From NCBI GenBank assembly GCA_036897625.1, contig JAYMTA010000724.1, forward strand, positions 1 through 24,896: a stretch of DNA of 24,896 nt, in the 5' to 3' direction. This stretch comes from Pelargonium cotyledonis. Its lineage: Eukaryota > Streptophyta > Magnoliopsida > Geraniales > Geraniaceae. The notes beneath the pieces are model-generated. The model saw only the letters and a list, made by a program, of their open reading frames with translations. It did no database searches and was not told the DNA's origin. The position numbers were made by a program, and so were the translations under genes. How positions within the stretch are numbered: position 1 is the first letter of the stretch; the number at the start of each line of letters is the position of its first letter. This document shows positions 8,837 through 20,254 of the stretch, piece by piece.

Positions 8837-11800
8837 CATCTAAGTATCTAACTTGCCTTGTCAGTTTTTAATTGCATGGATATATTTCTATAGCAGCATG
8901 TTTCCATCTTCAGTTTACTTACAGACCTTTTTGTTCATTTTGTAGTGTTCTAACATTGATGGACTCTGCAAAGGCTGATTCTAGGGAAATTCATATACCA
9001 TGAGATTTTCCTTCCCAACTAATTATGTCCTATTTTTGTATTTGGTTTTTGGTTTTCAGCGATTTTCATCTTCCATGAGGTAAGCAAATTTTGATGAGAT
9101 AAATGTAATCCTGTCCATAATCCTCCATGCCATTGATAAGAATTTATTTGTTTATTTGCAGACCTTTGGTTGGGCTCCACCAGAGTCTACAATGCTTATA
9201 GTTAGCTATGACATCTGTAACTCAGAGGTGAGCAGATTTTTTTATTGCTATCTAACTTAATAGTTCTTTTATAAAGATTGGACCATAAACTCTAGACAAA
9301 TAGGTAGAGAAACAGGAAATGAGCTGGAGTCGAGCAGATTTTTGCATTAAAGTTGTACATCTCCAAGCTAACAGATTTATGAAATCTTCATTGTTTAGCA
9401 CAAAATATTTGTAGTGTCCTCAGTAACTGACATTTGTTGTGAGTTTGAACACCACTTTTATTGAGATTGTTGTTGATTGCTGAGGTTCTTGATTCAAACC
9501 CTCGACATCTTTTTGAGTGTTATGCACACTAAGTAATTATTATCAGATATAGTCAGTATGGTCCCTAATTCGCTATCTCATCCGCTATACATAAAATAAT
9601 ACAGTTATATGCACATATTGGTTCCACAATAATTTTATTTTTATGAATTTAACTTTCGACCGAACACCTCTTAAGTTAAACAATCTATTTGAAATGGTTC
9701 TGATAAGTTATGAACTCATTATCTATATTCTGCTTTTACTGCAGAATAGTGAATGACAAGGGATGTGTATTTGAAGGCATTGTAGATGCATATTCAGCAT
9801 ATTTGCTGGTGAGTTGATTAGTTTTGATGAATCCATGCTGAAATAAGTTTAGAATGAATCCTAAGACATCCATGTTTTTATACTAAGGAGCTCATTTGTA
9901 ATAGCCAATTGTAAGAAGCTTTCTGATTCAAAATTTGAACTTTCCTCAAGATAAGTTAAAGTTTGAGTTTGGTTCTTGTTTACTGTTAGTACATGGAATG
10001 TGAGAAACAGAGGGTTAGGTTGAGAGTCTCAAGACACTGTACAATTTTTTATTTATTCATTGTGCAGATGACTTGTCAGGTCAGGTTACTCGATTTCTCA
10101 TGATAATGCCTACATGTAAATGAGTGGGACTGACCTTGGTAGGAGTAGGCTATGTTCTTTGGACTGTAAAACAAGTTGCAGCTGTAGTTCAAAAAAAAAA
10201 AGTGGGTACAGTCCGTGCCATGGCAGTCTATGTATGTTCAAAGGGAAGAATAGGATCTGCCTATTCAAACTGGGGAGAACAAGCCATTCAACATAGAGAT
10301 TTTGAAATGAAATAAATTTCTTTAATGTTTGAAGCATTGGCAACATAATGAAAAATACTTGATTTGGCTCCAGTTTCTCAATTTTGGAACAAGCAATAGT
10401 GTATATAGAAACTAAGCAATCAAAACTATGTCAATGAAAGATTTGTGTAGAGTCAGCCATATATATAAGATGAACTCAGATAAGGCATACTATTTATGTA
10501 ATATAGTTGGGGTGGATTGGCTTGGATTATGTTTCATATATAATTGATGTTACTGTTCTAGAGAAACTAAGTAGATCTTGTTACTTTCTTATTTTTATAT
10601 GATTTACTTATTTTAATATAAAATGTTAGATAGGTACAAAGTTCTAAGTTCTCCTTTAATCTTACACTATACAAAATATTTCTAATATTATACATTTGTA
10701 CATGCACTATGCACACTCATTTGGTCTCCTTGTTATTCCATTTTAGGTTACGGTGGTGAATCGTGCCATAGCACTGAAATTTATTTGAAACTTTGTTATT
10801 GACTACCGAAATGGAAAGATTTCAAAAAATTGAGATAAATTGCGTTTTGGTGCTCCGCGGAAGTATCCGCAAAATACAGATGACCCTGTGTGCTTAGGGT
10901 GGGCCAAGCTTCAGCTAATGGATTTTGTATAGTGTCTTGTAAGTGCAGAGTTTGGAGTAAGTTTCACTTCTTATGATCACTTACTTTTATTATGTTGCCT
11001 TGCATTTTTCACATGCATTGTTTATTTTTCCGGAAGTTAGTGCTGCACATTCACTCTTGTATTTCTATGGATGTAGGTTGTAACAAACTTCCTAAAAAAG
11101 AAGTTAGGGATACTGTTGGTGATTCATGCATAAATGACTTCCTAAAAAAGAAACAGAACACTCATGTTGGAAAAAAATGCTAGAGAAACGTGACACTCAT
11201 TTGCTATGTGACAACTATATACTATGCAATCACCGTTCTTTATTTTTGCGAGATGAATTTGCCTCTACTACCTTATCCTTTACATGCTTATGCTTTATAC
11301 TTGCATTTATTTCCTAGTTAAGTCAATAATATGCAAGCAATATATTTTTGTCATGGTTCTAAGTGCCTTACACAAACTACATGACGTACAATGTTATATC
11401 TGCCTGCTATTTAATCTTATTTATCATTATGTCATGTGAAAGTTTATATCTTTTCATGTACTCTGCAGGTTAACTATCTAGCATATATAACCTTGAAATA
11501 TTGGACGACCCTTCGGCAATTGTGATGTTGGAGGTATATGTGCTGCAACCCTGCACCCTTAATTGCAATTTGCGTTTTCAAAATTATTAAATTCTGAGAT
11601 GAAGCTTAACATTTTCAATCACCCCAAATAGTACCATGTTATCTTATGTTTGTGATATTTTCCTAGGTTTGCCTTATGCTCAACAGGATCCCATTATACT
11701 CCCATATCTCAAGGCATTCAAAGGTGTCTTGTGAGATGGTCAGTAATCTTAATCTGTCGAAATTACTCTAGAAAATTAACATGGAAGTACTTGTTGTGTC

Positions 11801-11918
11801 ATCGGTGACTTCTGAGGGTGTTTTGTATGTTAGCCCCGCTGAAAAGGGTCATGAGAAATGTGATCGGAAAAAGAAGAAAAAAGTGTTCTTGTACCTATAA
11901 CATTCTTGCGTTTAAATA

Positions 11919-12009
11919 CTCCCTCCACCCCAAATTAAGTGTTCTGCTTTACTTAAATTTTTGTCTCAAAATAAGTGTCTTGTTTTCTTTTATTTTGGGA
12001 CAGAGAGAG
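11919..12009. mobile_element. Stowaway-like MITE
   Basis: The left end reads CTCCCTCCACCCCAAATTAA and the right end, reversed, reads CTCTCTCTGTCCCAAAATAA. TA flanks both ends, as expected for the TA target site of Tc1/mariner-derived Stowaway elements. It is about 91 bp and non-coding. A related copy lies at 18009-18195. Confidence 0.7.
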
Positions 12010-12361
12010 TATTACACTTCAGTTTCTCATTGCTTGGTATAAGTTTATGAAACCAAAACTTCTCTAACGTTTTTTTACACAGAAAATCATTTAAACAGCC
12101 TTCGGCCTTTTCACTTTTTCGCTAGCACATTCCTTTTGTGTGATTGCTCTGTTTATCTTGTCTATAATCACAGGGAAAGTAGCATATTGTATTATACATT
12201 TGTTAATATGAGATACATGGATAACAAAATTCAAGTCTTACACGGCATCGTTATGCCTTGGCATGTTCTTCCTGTCGTTAATATTGCCATATATTTTCCT
12301 GATCGTCATGCACCACCGACAGTTGTTTTTTTGTTTATAGTTTTGCAGGTTTTATAATACG

Positions 12362-12514
12362 ATGGAATTCGCAAAGATGGATTCTTTTAGTAATATATGG
12401 CAAGATTTTCCGTCCCATCCAAGTGCATTCAAGAGCCTGATCTCGCAAAGAGAAGCCCTATGTGTCTACTCTATTGCTCGTGACGTGACAGATGGTTGTT
12501 TCTTGCTACACTGA
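12362..12514 (+). CDS. Hypothetical 50-codon ORF, possible terminal exon
   Basis: Immediately after a TTTTGCAG acceptor at 12348 the frame opens through an ATG at 12362 (MEFAKMDSFSNIWQDFPSHP and on) and stops at 12512-12514. Its codon use looks more protein-like than the surrounding DNA, but no family is recognised and no upstream exon joins to it clearly. It may be a chance ORF inside the downstream non-coding transcript region. Confidence 0.2.
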   Translation: MEFAKMDSFSNIWQDFPSHPSAFKSLISQREALCVYSIARDVTDGCFLLH

Positions 12515-13046
12515 CAGTTCCAAACTTCCAATGAACCTTGGGAGTTCTTGGAGATAAAAGAAAATGTAGATTGATTACTTTCATGTTGTTCAAAGATGTT
12601 ACAAAATGGTTTGTCTCACTGATTGTGTAATTGGTTGGATAGGGCTTGCATAGGAGCCAATACACATTAGATTCATTGTAAACTGTGTATTTGTATTTAA
12701 TTAATTCTATCAAGTTTGGTTTATTTATTGTTGCTCCATTTCAAATGAGCAAGGCCATATGAAAATGTCAAGTTTTTGTAATAGCAAGGTGGCAATAAAA
12801 TATATGAGAAATTGCCGTTGACATTGTTGCACATGTTATTAAAAAAATTCAAAATACCAATTTTGTCTTACTCATTTGTTGAATTTCCAATTCCGGTGGT
12901 CATCTACTTTGAAAAAATGTTTTAGAGATCTGTTTTGTAAAAATGCTATAGGAATTCATCTGCTTTAAGTCAATATTTACTTCCCCTATATTAATTATAA
13001 TTAAATCATGGTGGTTATTTGCAATTTCGCCTATAATTCAATATCG

Positions 13047-13078
13047 TTCAATACACACACACACATATATATATATGT
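13047..13078. repeat. CA/TA dinucleotide microsatellite
   Basis: A run of CA units passes into TA units between the PPR region and the transporter gene. Confidence 0.85.
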
Positions 13079-13399
13079 ACTTCAATATAAATAAAGCACA
13101 ACTCTAAAATCTTCTGTCCCCAAATGAGTAAAGAAAAAGATCCACAAGTGTTCAATATATAGTGATGCTGATCTCAACCAGAACCCTCAGATTCTTCCAT
13201 CTTCAAAGCACAAATTTGAATATATTGCATACAAACAACCAAGCAAACAAAGAAGAGAGAATCACAGTTCCTGATAATCATCACTTCTTATTAATTTTGC
13301 ACATGATTCTTTGAGGAAAATTAGCAGGAAACTACAGATTTCATGTTCCAAGATCCAAATTAAAATGAATAATGCGACCTGATATGTTCCCTTCACAGT

Positions 13400-15572
13400 T
13401 CACACCCCAACTACTGAATTGTAAGTGCCATAAACAGCAAAAAGCAAACCAAATGACAGAATGCAAATATCCAAGGCTTTCTGCCAGAAACACAAAGACG
13501 CCCCAAACAACATTAGGTGAAAAGTGGCCGGCAATACAAACGAGATGAGTGCACAAACCGTACTCCCCACTACCGATGCAAACACGCCGAAACCAGGGAT
13601 GAATGATGCCACAATTGCCAAGCCGATCACCAAAGTGAAACGACTCGTATATATTGCAAATTGTCCTAATCTTGTCGTTGGATAGTTATCGTCATTCCGA
13701 TATAGCTTTTGCAACCATGTGTTTTTCCTCAACTTCCCTTCCACAATCTCATTGATTGGGTGAAGCATAATTGGGAGTGTGAAAGTCAGCCCCAAGCACA
13801 AGCCAATCTGTTGACAGTTAGAAGTGAATCAGTGCAATTACGAAAAGCAAAACAAAATTGAGATCAAGAACTATATGGGTCCTCAATAAGGGCTAAAGTT
13901 ACCGCCCCTAGATAGTCACTAGATAACATATATAATCATTGTTGGGTCCTTGATTATTATAATTGTTGCCTTAAAAGTAGGGCCAAGTCCAACAACTACA
14001 TAACAAATGCAAATGCTATTATTGTTATGCTTTTAACTACAACAGCCCCACGCCTTTCGGCCCAAAACTTACATTCTTCCACCCTTCTAAATTGCAAATG
14101 GATCCTCAATAATGCTTATAAAAGTAAAATAAAAATAAAAAGATCCTCAATGATATGAAGCTTTCTCGTCTACAGGAAAGGACAACTTGTCATATGGTAC
14201 CTAGATTTAGATCTATATTCATTATTCATCTATCTACATGCAAATAATTGCATTCAGACATTATAAATTACAAGTATATCTTTGCTATGGAGTAGGAATC
14301 TAGGATATGTGACCGTCATTGCACACCAACCCTAGCATCGAACAACAATTATCAATTATGAGACAAAGTACTCTACTGCTCATGAATCATGATGTGGATA
14401 ACAGAATTTCAACTAGCTCAACGACAATTCCTCAAAACAGTGAAAAACAAACAGAATCTATCAGCAAGTAATAGGCTAATTGCAGCACCTATTATGGTAA
14501 GCTTCTCATTGGCATTTCATCGAACACATTCAATGCACAAGGTTGAGGTAGAGTGATTTACCTGAACAGCCATAGACGACCAACTATGGGGAAGATTGAG
14601 TGTAATGATATCTCGTGTTTCATCGCCATAAGCCATATAGCCACAGAAACCAAACAGAACATACACAAATGTAATCCCAGTAAATGCCTGACCCAGCAAC
14701 CTCCTGAAACTAGCCCTATCCTTCATTGATGACTCCAATGGCAAAATCATCCCAAACCCCTCGAAACAAAACACCGCCATCCCTCCGGCGAAGGGCAAGC
14801 CTCCGATGTTGGGAGTGATTGCTTTCCGATCCCATATCGAAAACTGGCCCTCAATTGCTTGCTGCACATCTTCTTTCACCACAATCCCCATTGCCAAAAC
14901 ATTGCAGACATCTGCAAAGACGCTGAAAGGAGCCAGAGCTGAGAGGGTACCAATACATGACAGAGCAATCTCAATTGGGACTAACAAGAATATGTATGAG
15001 ACTGAGGAGAGGCTAAGGACGGCGCTGAAGGTTGAAGAAAGGTTTTGGCCAATAAACACCAGATACGACACGAACCCTCCACATTGTGAGATGAAAATGA
15101 GGAACTCGGTCAGGTAGCGACCTGTCGTACCCATGCATCTGAAACCCAAATCGCCATAAGTGCTTGTTTCAGTCGATTCTTCGTCTCCTTTCTCCGATGC
15201 TACTTTGTCTCTGCACTCAACCTGAAATCGTTTCAGAGAAAATTAGCAACTACCCACATGAAATCGCATCGCCAATTTACCGAAAAGCTGATAAAAATTC
15301 AAGCTTTGTGCGTGAAGAGAAAAACCCACTATGAGGAGCATGCAGTAGTAGGTGGCGAAACCGGCGATGGAAACTCCGAGGAACCCGGCGAACCAACCGG
15401 CGATGCGGAACGCGAAGGGGAGGCCGAGAACGCCGGTGCCGACGATGGAGACGATGATGTTGCCCAGAGTTTGAGCCTTGGAGGCCGTGCCTCTGCCGGA
15501 GGGCGAGGGTTCGAGAAGCGGAGCAGCGGCGGCAGCCATATGGGTTTTGGCTACGGCCACTGTGTGCACCAT
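13400..15572 (-). CDS. AVT3: Vacuolar amino acid transporter, AVT3 type
   Basis: Three exons, 15572-15330, 15221-14562 and 13807-13400, give 436 aa. All junctions are phase 0 with GT-AG introns of 108 and 754 bp. The acidic/proline N-tail is followed by the first membrane helix with GTGVLGLPFAF at about residues 45-55. This glycine-rich break is the substrate site of the AAAP family. Further marks are TYGDLGFRCMG, FLIFISQCGGFVSYLVFIGQ and FGFCGYMAYGD. The length matches AVT3 proteins (about 430 aa, around 11 membrane helices), which export neutral amino acids from the vacuole. The ATG at 15572 has a purine at -3 and G at +4 and an in-frame TAG upstream; an alternative ATG is at 15539. The last exon ends in YNSVVGV. 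The family is clear; the exact AVT subgroup and the substrate are inferred. Confidence 0.92.
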
Positions 15573-15756
15573 TGCGAATCGACTCGCCCACCAGGGAGTC
15601 TAGTCTCTGAGGCTCACGGAGCCCGAGAGTGATGATGGGAAGTTGTGGCAGAGACAGAGCTTTGTCAGGTAGTGACGATTTTTTTTGTTGGACCTTGCCG
15701 TTTACAGGTCCGCTTAAGCTGGCAGCTTCTATGGATAAATATTCACACTATAGATG
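15573..15756 (-). promoter_or_regulatory. Leader and probable promoter of the AVT3-type gene
   Basis: Read on the minus strand, an AT-rich TATA-like word (ATATTTAT) lies near 15743-15735, about 165 bp before the ATG. The nearby TIR element at 15757 borders it. There is no other direct evidence. Confidence 0.3.
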
Positions 15757-16102
15757 GAGGTGACAATGGATTTGTTAAAATTAGTCTGAATCTGATGAGA
15801 TTCGAATCAGATTGGTTATCTATTTATAAACTATAAAGATAAATTATCACCTAAATTTAGATTCGAATTAGATGACATCCGAAATTGAATACGGCTTAAA
15901 AATAATTTATTTTATCCATTTTTAAATTAAATTGCACTGGATTAGTCATGTAAAAATACGAATGAAACTAAATTAGGTCAAATCATACAATTTTATGTAT
16001 CATACTAAAAATTTGAATTTTTTTCTACATAATCTGAGCCCTTTTCTAATTAGTTTCGGACTACTCCAATCCGAATCTTATCCAAAATCAAATTTTCACC
16101 TT
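15757..16102. mobile_element. Non-autonomous TIR element next to the AVT3-type promoter
   Basis: The left end GGAGGTGACAATGGATTTG pairs with the right end, reversed, AAAGGTGAAAATTTGATTTT. Inside the ends, GATTCGAATCAGATTGG at about 15799 echoes the reversed right-arm sequence GATTCGGATTGGAG. The 346-bp interior is AT-rich with no frame. The superfamily cannot be named, and no target duplication is obvious. Confidence 0.4.
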
Positions 16103-16830
16103 TACTTTGACATGTGATTGTGAATGATGCATGAAAATGGGTGACCAAAAACTATAATATTACAAAACACAAAATTCAATGTACCTTATTATATGATAAA
16201 AGGGTTGCAATCAAGTTTCTCAATATCCCCGTGATTCATGAAATAAGTCAAATAACAGTTCTTAGGTACTTGGTGGGTTGGTGAATCATTTTAATAAGGG
16301 AAAATCATTTTGGAAATTGATGCTTATAAAACTATTTGATACAAAACCAACTTTAATTAGAAGCACAAACTGATATTTGAAAACTCGTTTATACTTTATC
16401 GGTATATTCAAAGTTCTTCGGATCTAAGAAATATATATTTCATGGTATGCCTATAACAAAAAAGGGTAATACCATTTCCATTTAAATTTCCATAAACTCA
16501 AACAAAGTGAATGTTGCAAACTTGCAATTATACCACAATATAACCAATTCAACAATATCAAACTTCCTAGACATTGATCTTAGCATTTATTATAAGCCAA
16601 ACAAAACAGTCTCTTCCAAATCTCACCCCATTATTATACAACATATACACTGCAATTTGCATCCTCCTAAGCTAAGAGAAGGAAAGGCTGATGGTCTGTC
16701 TCAATCTCATCAATATACAATCCACCTGCTGAGAATCCCAATGAAAGTAAATTCAAATGTCTGCAACAGAGTTGAGTTAGCTCCTGGATTTGAATGACTT
16801 TGTTGTCATGTTACGGATTACTCCTACATC
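16103..16830. other. AT-rich spacer and 3' flank of the SAM gene
   Basis: No gene is supported. The plus-strand frame at 16507-16797 has no recognisable domain and overlaps what should be the 3' UTR of the SAM-domain gene on the other strand. Confidence 0.45.
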
Positions 16831-17604
16831 TTAGTAGACATTTTTGAAGGCCGCCTCGAAGCAATACGGCTGGCATATGCAGTCAATAGCATGCATAAGC
16901 TTTCTCCGTGGCCCCACTGCATCCGCACCCATATCCTTGAGCTTCTTCATCGTTAGATTCACCAGCTGAAACTTGCCGAAGCTTCCACCCTGAAAAAGCC
17001 TCACAAACTGTCCCAAACCCAGTGATGCTAGCCACCTGCTCAACCCGCCAGCTCTCTGAAGCTTCCTCTCGAGGTTTGAGGCCCTTATCATTCGGTTTGG
17101 TAACACGTCACCACCGAGGAAGCTATTTGGACAGTGTAATACCCTTGGCCGCCGGATAGCTTTTGAGGGGTTAGATACTCTGAGTATCTTTCCTGTCTTT
17201 GAAGTGCCAGCTCGATCTGGATTTCCTGACTCCGTTCTGGATTCTAGTCTTGGTTGCCTGGGCGATGTTGAATTGTGTTCAGTAGTTACTTCTTTAGCAA
17301 TTTCGATGCTCTTTTTAGAAGCCAGTGACATGGATTTCTCTTGTTCGCCTGAAGGCATCTGGGCACACGTCTCAATTGGAAATTCTGATGGCTGGTTTAT
17401 TGTTTTCTGAGGTAGATCCTGCAGCTGGTTTTGTCCTGGGCTTGGTGAAATGGATATTTTGGAAATTGGCAGAGGCGGGACTAGAATATTGACTGTCTGC
17501 CTTTTAACTATCACCCATTCATCTTCTCCAAGAACGTCAATTTCAGCTTTAGTTTTTGAAGAGTGCACGAATTCACCAGCCTGTCGCTTCTTTGTTTTGA
17601 CCAT
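16831..17604 (-). CDS. SAM-domain protein (plant-specific small family)
   Basis: A single coding exon gives 257 aa. Near the N-terminus, residues 28-46 read DEWVIVKRQTVNILVPPLP, a motif I associate with this plant group. The middle, about residues 50-185, is Ser/Pro/Lys-rich and probably disordered. The C-terminus, about residues 188-243, is a sterile alpha motif: LSRWLASLGLGQFVRLF, then LVNLTMKKLKDMGADAVGPR and RKLMHAI, matching the SAM helix pattern including the LGL and GxRRKL positions. SAM domains bind other SAM domains, or RNA in some cases; the partner is unknown here. A CAG|GT-flanked acceptor at 17616-17618 lies 11 bp before the ATG, so the leader is probably split by a long intron. 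Similar Arabidopsis proteins are annotated only as SAM-domain proteins. Confidence 0.9.
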   Translation of the reverse strand: MVKTKKRQAGEFVHSSKTKAEIDVLGEDEWVIVKRQTVNILVPPLPISKISISPSPGQNQLQDLPQKTINQPSEFPIETCAQMPSGEQEKSMSLASKKSIEIAKEVTTEHNSTSPRQPRLESRTESGNPDRAGTSKTGKILRVSNPSKAIRRPRVLHCPNSFLGGDVLPNRMIRASNLERKLQRAGGLSRWLASLGLGQFVRLFQGGSFGKFQLVNLTMKKLKDMGADAVGPRRKLMHAIDCICQPYCFEAAFKNVY

Positions 17605-18008
17605 TAGTCGTGTACCTGCTTGTTACATAAGATAAAATTTAAACCCAAAAGATTCAACATGTTAAGCTCACATGTATACACAATCTCTAGTAATAAGATC
17701 ATCCATGCAAATTGATGTATGCATACATACACACATCTTGTACTTTGATAACAAATATATCAAACAAATGTTTCAGTTGAGTCAATAGCAATATGAGACG
17801 AACACACTAACACAAAATTGATTAAATGACATATGTAGAGCAGCACCTTGAACCAGTAATCAAGTGAGGTGAAGTGCATGCAACAAATTAAATTCAATGT
17901 GTTAAGGGTCAACACCAAGTTGAGTGACAAGCAGACAGCAAGAATATATCTAATTTCTGATATACAACTCAGTCGAAAAACAAGTGTCTTGTTTCAATTG
18001 TATATTTG

Positions 18009-18195
18009 TCCCAAAATAAGTGTCTTGCTTCCTTTTTAGTAACTTAGTTATGCATGGATTACCAATAGTATCCCTATAATAAGTTAGTTACGACACATGC
18101 ATGGGAACAAAAGATACAAATACGTCACTAACTAACTTTTCCTTAATATTTCTTAAAATAAAAAAGAGGACATTTATTTTGGGATATAGGGAGTA
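18009..18195. mobile_element. Stowaway-like MITE inside the SAM leader intron
   Basis: The left arm GTCCCAAAATAAGTGTC pairs with the reversed right arm TCCCAAAATAAATGTCCTC. The right end closes with ATAGGGAGTA, the usual reversed CTCCCT tip. The left tip is diverged or lost: an extra AAGTGTCTTG lies just before it at about 17980. It belongs to the same family as 11919-12009. Confidence 0.65.
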
Positions 18196-18555
18196 GAAGA
18201 TTATGAGGTTCTATCAGCTTGCTAACCACCATTTGTTTGTACTGGACATAAGTTAGAATTTTGATAGTGGGCATCATATGAGGCTTCACATGTCTTTGTC
18301 CTTTAAAATTTTGAAAAGTTACAAAAAATCAATGTGAACAGATGTAGCTGTTATTAAAGGTTAGGTTAGTATACAAATCAAATGAGAACTCCAGTAGTCA
18401 GTACATACTCAGCGAAACTATATGACAGTCATGTCCAGCCAATTAAAAACATTTTCATTAGTTGGATCTAAAGAACAAAATTACCCTTCCAAGCACAACA
18501 GTGTCGGAATTATTTTTTTGTTTCCTCTTCTTCCTTGGGTAATTGAGGGGTCCAA

Positions 18556-18584
18556 GGCCCAAAATAGAAGAATTATCCTGGGCC
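18556..18584. promoter_or_regulatory. GGCCCA/TGGGCC pair inside the SAM leader intron
   Basis: GGCCCA at 18556-18561 and TGGGCC at 18579-18584 are 17 bp apart, like the site II cluster of the PPR promoter. This could be an alternative internal promoter of the SAM gene, or chance. Confidence 0.25.
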
Positions 18585-18932
18585 TACCATAACACAAAAT
18601 GAGGCAGACATGAAATACAATCATATTCTTCAGCTATGCAAATAGAGCGAACAAATGAAGATGGAGGCAGACAAAAAGCAGATCTAATACTTCCATGATA
18701 TGGTCACATCTAATGGGTGGCAGTTGCCAATTGGTTGGCTGCAATGATAGTAAGCTAATTAATTGCAACAAACAAAAAAAGTCTTAGGCAGTTAGGCCTG
18801 CAATAATTTATTCTTTTGGTGTATAATGAAAGTTACTTATAGCCCAAAGTAACTAAACGGAGAGATTTTACCAAAGTAAGGAAATCATTTTTCTAGTCTA
18901 AAGTAAGTATTACTGGTTAAATACTCTCTAGT

Positions 18933-18975
18933 CTCAAAAGTCAGATCACTTCATGTAAACAAAGACTTTTGAGAT
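18933..18975. repeat. Perfect 11-bp inverted repeat (hairpin)
   Basis: TCTCAAAAGTC at 18933-18943 is matched by GACTTTTGAGA at 18965-18975, with a 21-bp loop. It may be the remains of a small MITE. Confidence 0.6.
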
Positions 18976-20254
18976 TAAGATCATTTACCAAAGTTTAAAA
19001 CCATGGAGGTGAATCTCAGCAACATGAACCTAAATTTATATCTTACTGCATGTACACTCAGGATAGTTGACACACATAATCATCAATCATAAAAGAGGGG
19101 ATAAAATGAAACCTATACGTGTTGCTATACAAGACAATGAGATGAAAGCTCATGTTCTAATTCTCTAACTAGTATTATTGAAATAATCAAATGAGTATCT
19201 ATAGACACATGGGTAAAGAGTAAGGACAGGGGCTCTGATCAAATAAAAAGGGATGTAAGGCTAACCAAATTTCACAAGTTAGCTTAGAGAAAATATCAGG
19301 AAAGTAGAATGTCGCCATGTCCCATAGTCCTATAATTCTTAAGAATAACCAAAGTAATGTGTAGATGGGTGAAGGAAGCACACTGCATCACGAACAAACA
19401 ACAGAGTAACATGATGCAAATAGATGAGCCACTGAGCTCAAATTATGTCTCGTGACCCAAACTGTTTTCTAGGAATGTCAAACAAAGTCCTAATAAGGGT
19501 AGTTTGGATAGAATCTCAATCATCCAGATTTCGCAGAGTGATTTCCACAAAATGCATTCCCAGACAGTTGGCACCCTAGAACTTCAATATGGAATCAAAA
19601 CTTCTCGCAAACTCAACAAGTAACTGCCTTTAGGATGCACACTCACAAAATGATTCCAATTAAAACAGCGTAACAATAACCTTCACAGATTAGCAGCTTT
19701 ACATTACTAGTAGGCAAATAAGTTTCCTCAGGTTTATGCTCAGGCTGTTCGAGATTCAAGACACTTACCGGACCCTAATTGCAGTGAAGTTCACCAGACC
19801 AATTCTATCAAACTAATACAACAACACACAGCCAGCAGCAATCATCCTATCTTCGCTACATTACAATTAACCAAACTAGTTCAAAACCAAAAAAATTACA
19901 AACAAATAAATAGAACTATTTACCCAGTGACTTAGAAACCGAGATTCTTGAACAGCCAATCTCAAATATCTATTAATGAAATAAACTAGCAATCACCTTT
20001 AAGCTACTTCACAGCCCAAATAAGTAAAACAGTAATGAGAATATGAACCTGAACTATAACTCAAAACACAACCAGTCCCTGATATATACTCAGATAAGCC
20101 CTAAACGAATTCTTCACAAAGTTAATCAGATGTCACCATTATTTGATAAATAGATAAAAATATGCATCAATTTAACAGTATTTGGATCGATCTAAACTGG
20201 CAATGCAATGTAATTGAAAGAGATTGGTGAAATTGATTTGTATTGGAAACTTAC

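Larger units (their letters stand above)
8837..12730 (+). other. Region with exon-like islands: possible spliced 3' UTR, ncRNA or decayed gene
   Basis: Several short islands have good splice borders on the plus strand: 9162-9227 (TTTGCAG before, GTGAGC after), 9745-9808 (CTGCAG before, GTGAGT after), 10070 onward (TGTGCAG before), 11482-11533 and 11667-11738 (TAG before, GTATAT and GTCAGT after). The pair 11482-11533 and 11667-11738 is open across the junction, but other joins hit stops at once. A 31-codon frame (APRKYPQNTDDPVCLGWAKL inside it) lies at 10831-10933. A T-rich, polyadenylation-like end is at about 12680-12730. RFL-type genes can have intron-bearing 3' UTRs, which is one explanation. 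I do not recognise any protein family. Confidence 0.3.
17616..20254 (-). other. Inferred 5' UTR intron (2.6 kb) of the SAM gene
   Basis: On the minus strand the donor is TTTCAG|GTAAGT, a full consensus site at 20255/20254, and the acceptor is AACAAGCAG|GTACACG at 17616. The stretch between has no supported gene. It holds a Stowaway-like MITE, an 11-bp hairpin and a GGCCCA pair, listed separately. Long leader introns are common in plants and often raise expression. The intron is inferred from splice signals only. Confidence 0.5.

Noticed and set aside
9478-9510. tRNA-like B-box (GGTTCTTGATTCAAACC)
   Set aside because: No A-box, cloverleaf or acceptor stem could be drawn around it, so neither a tRNA nor a SINE is supported.
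10124-10315. 63-codon ORF with a hydrophobic start
   Set aside because: It starts at GTG, crosses an A-homopolymer and has no supporting family. Kept only as part of the exon-like region.
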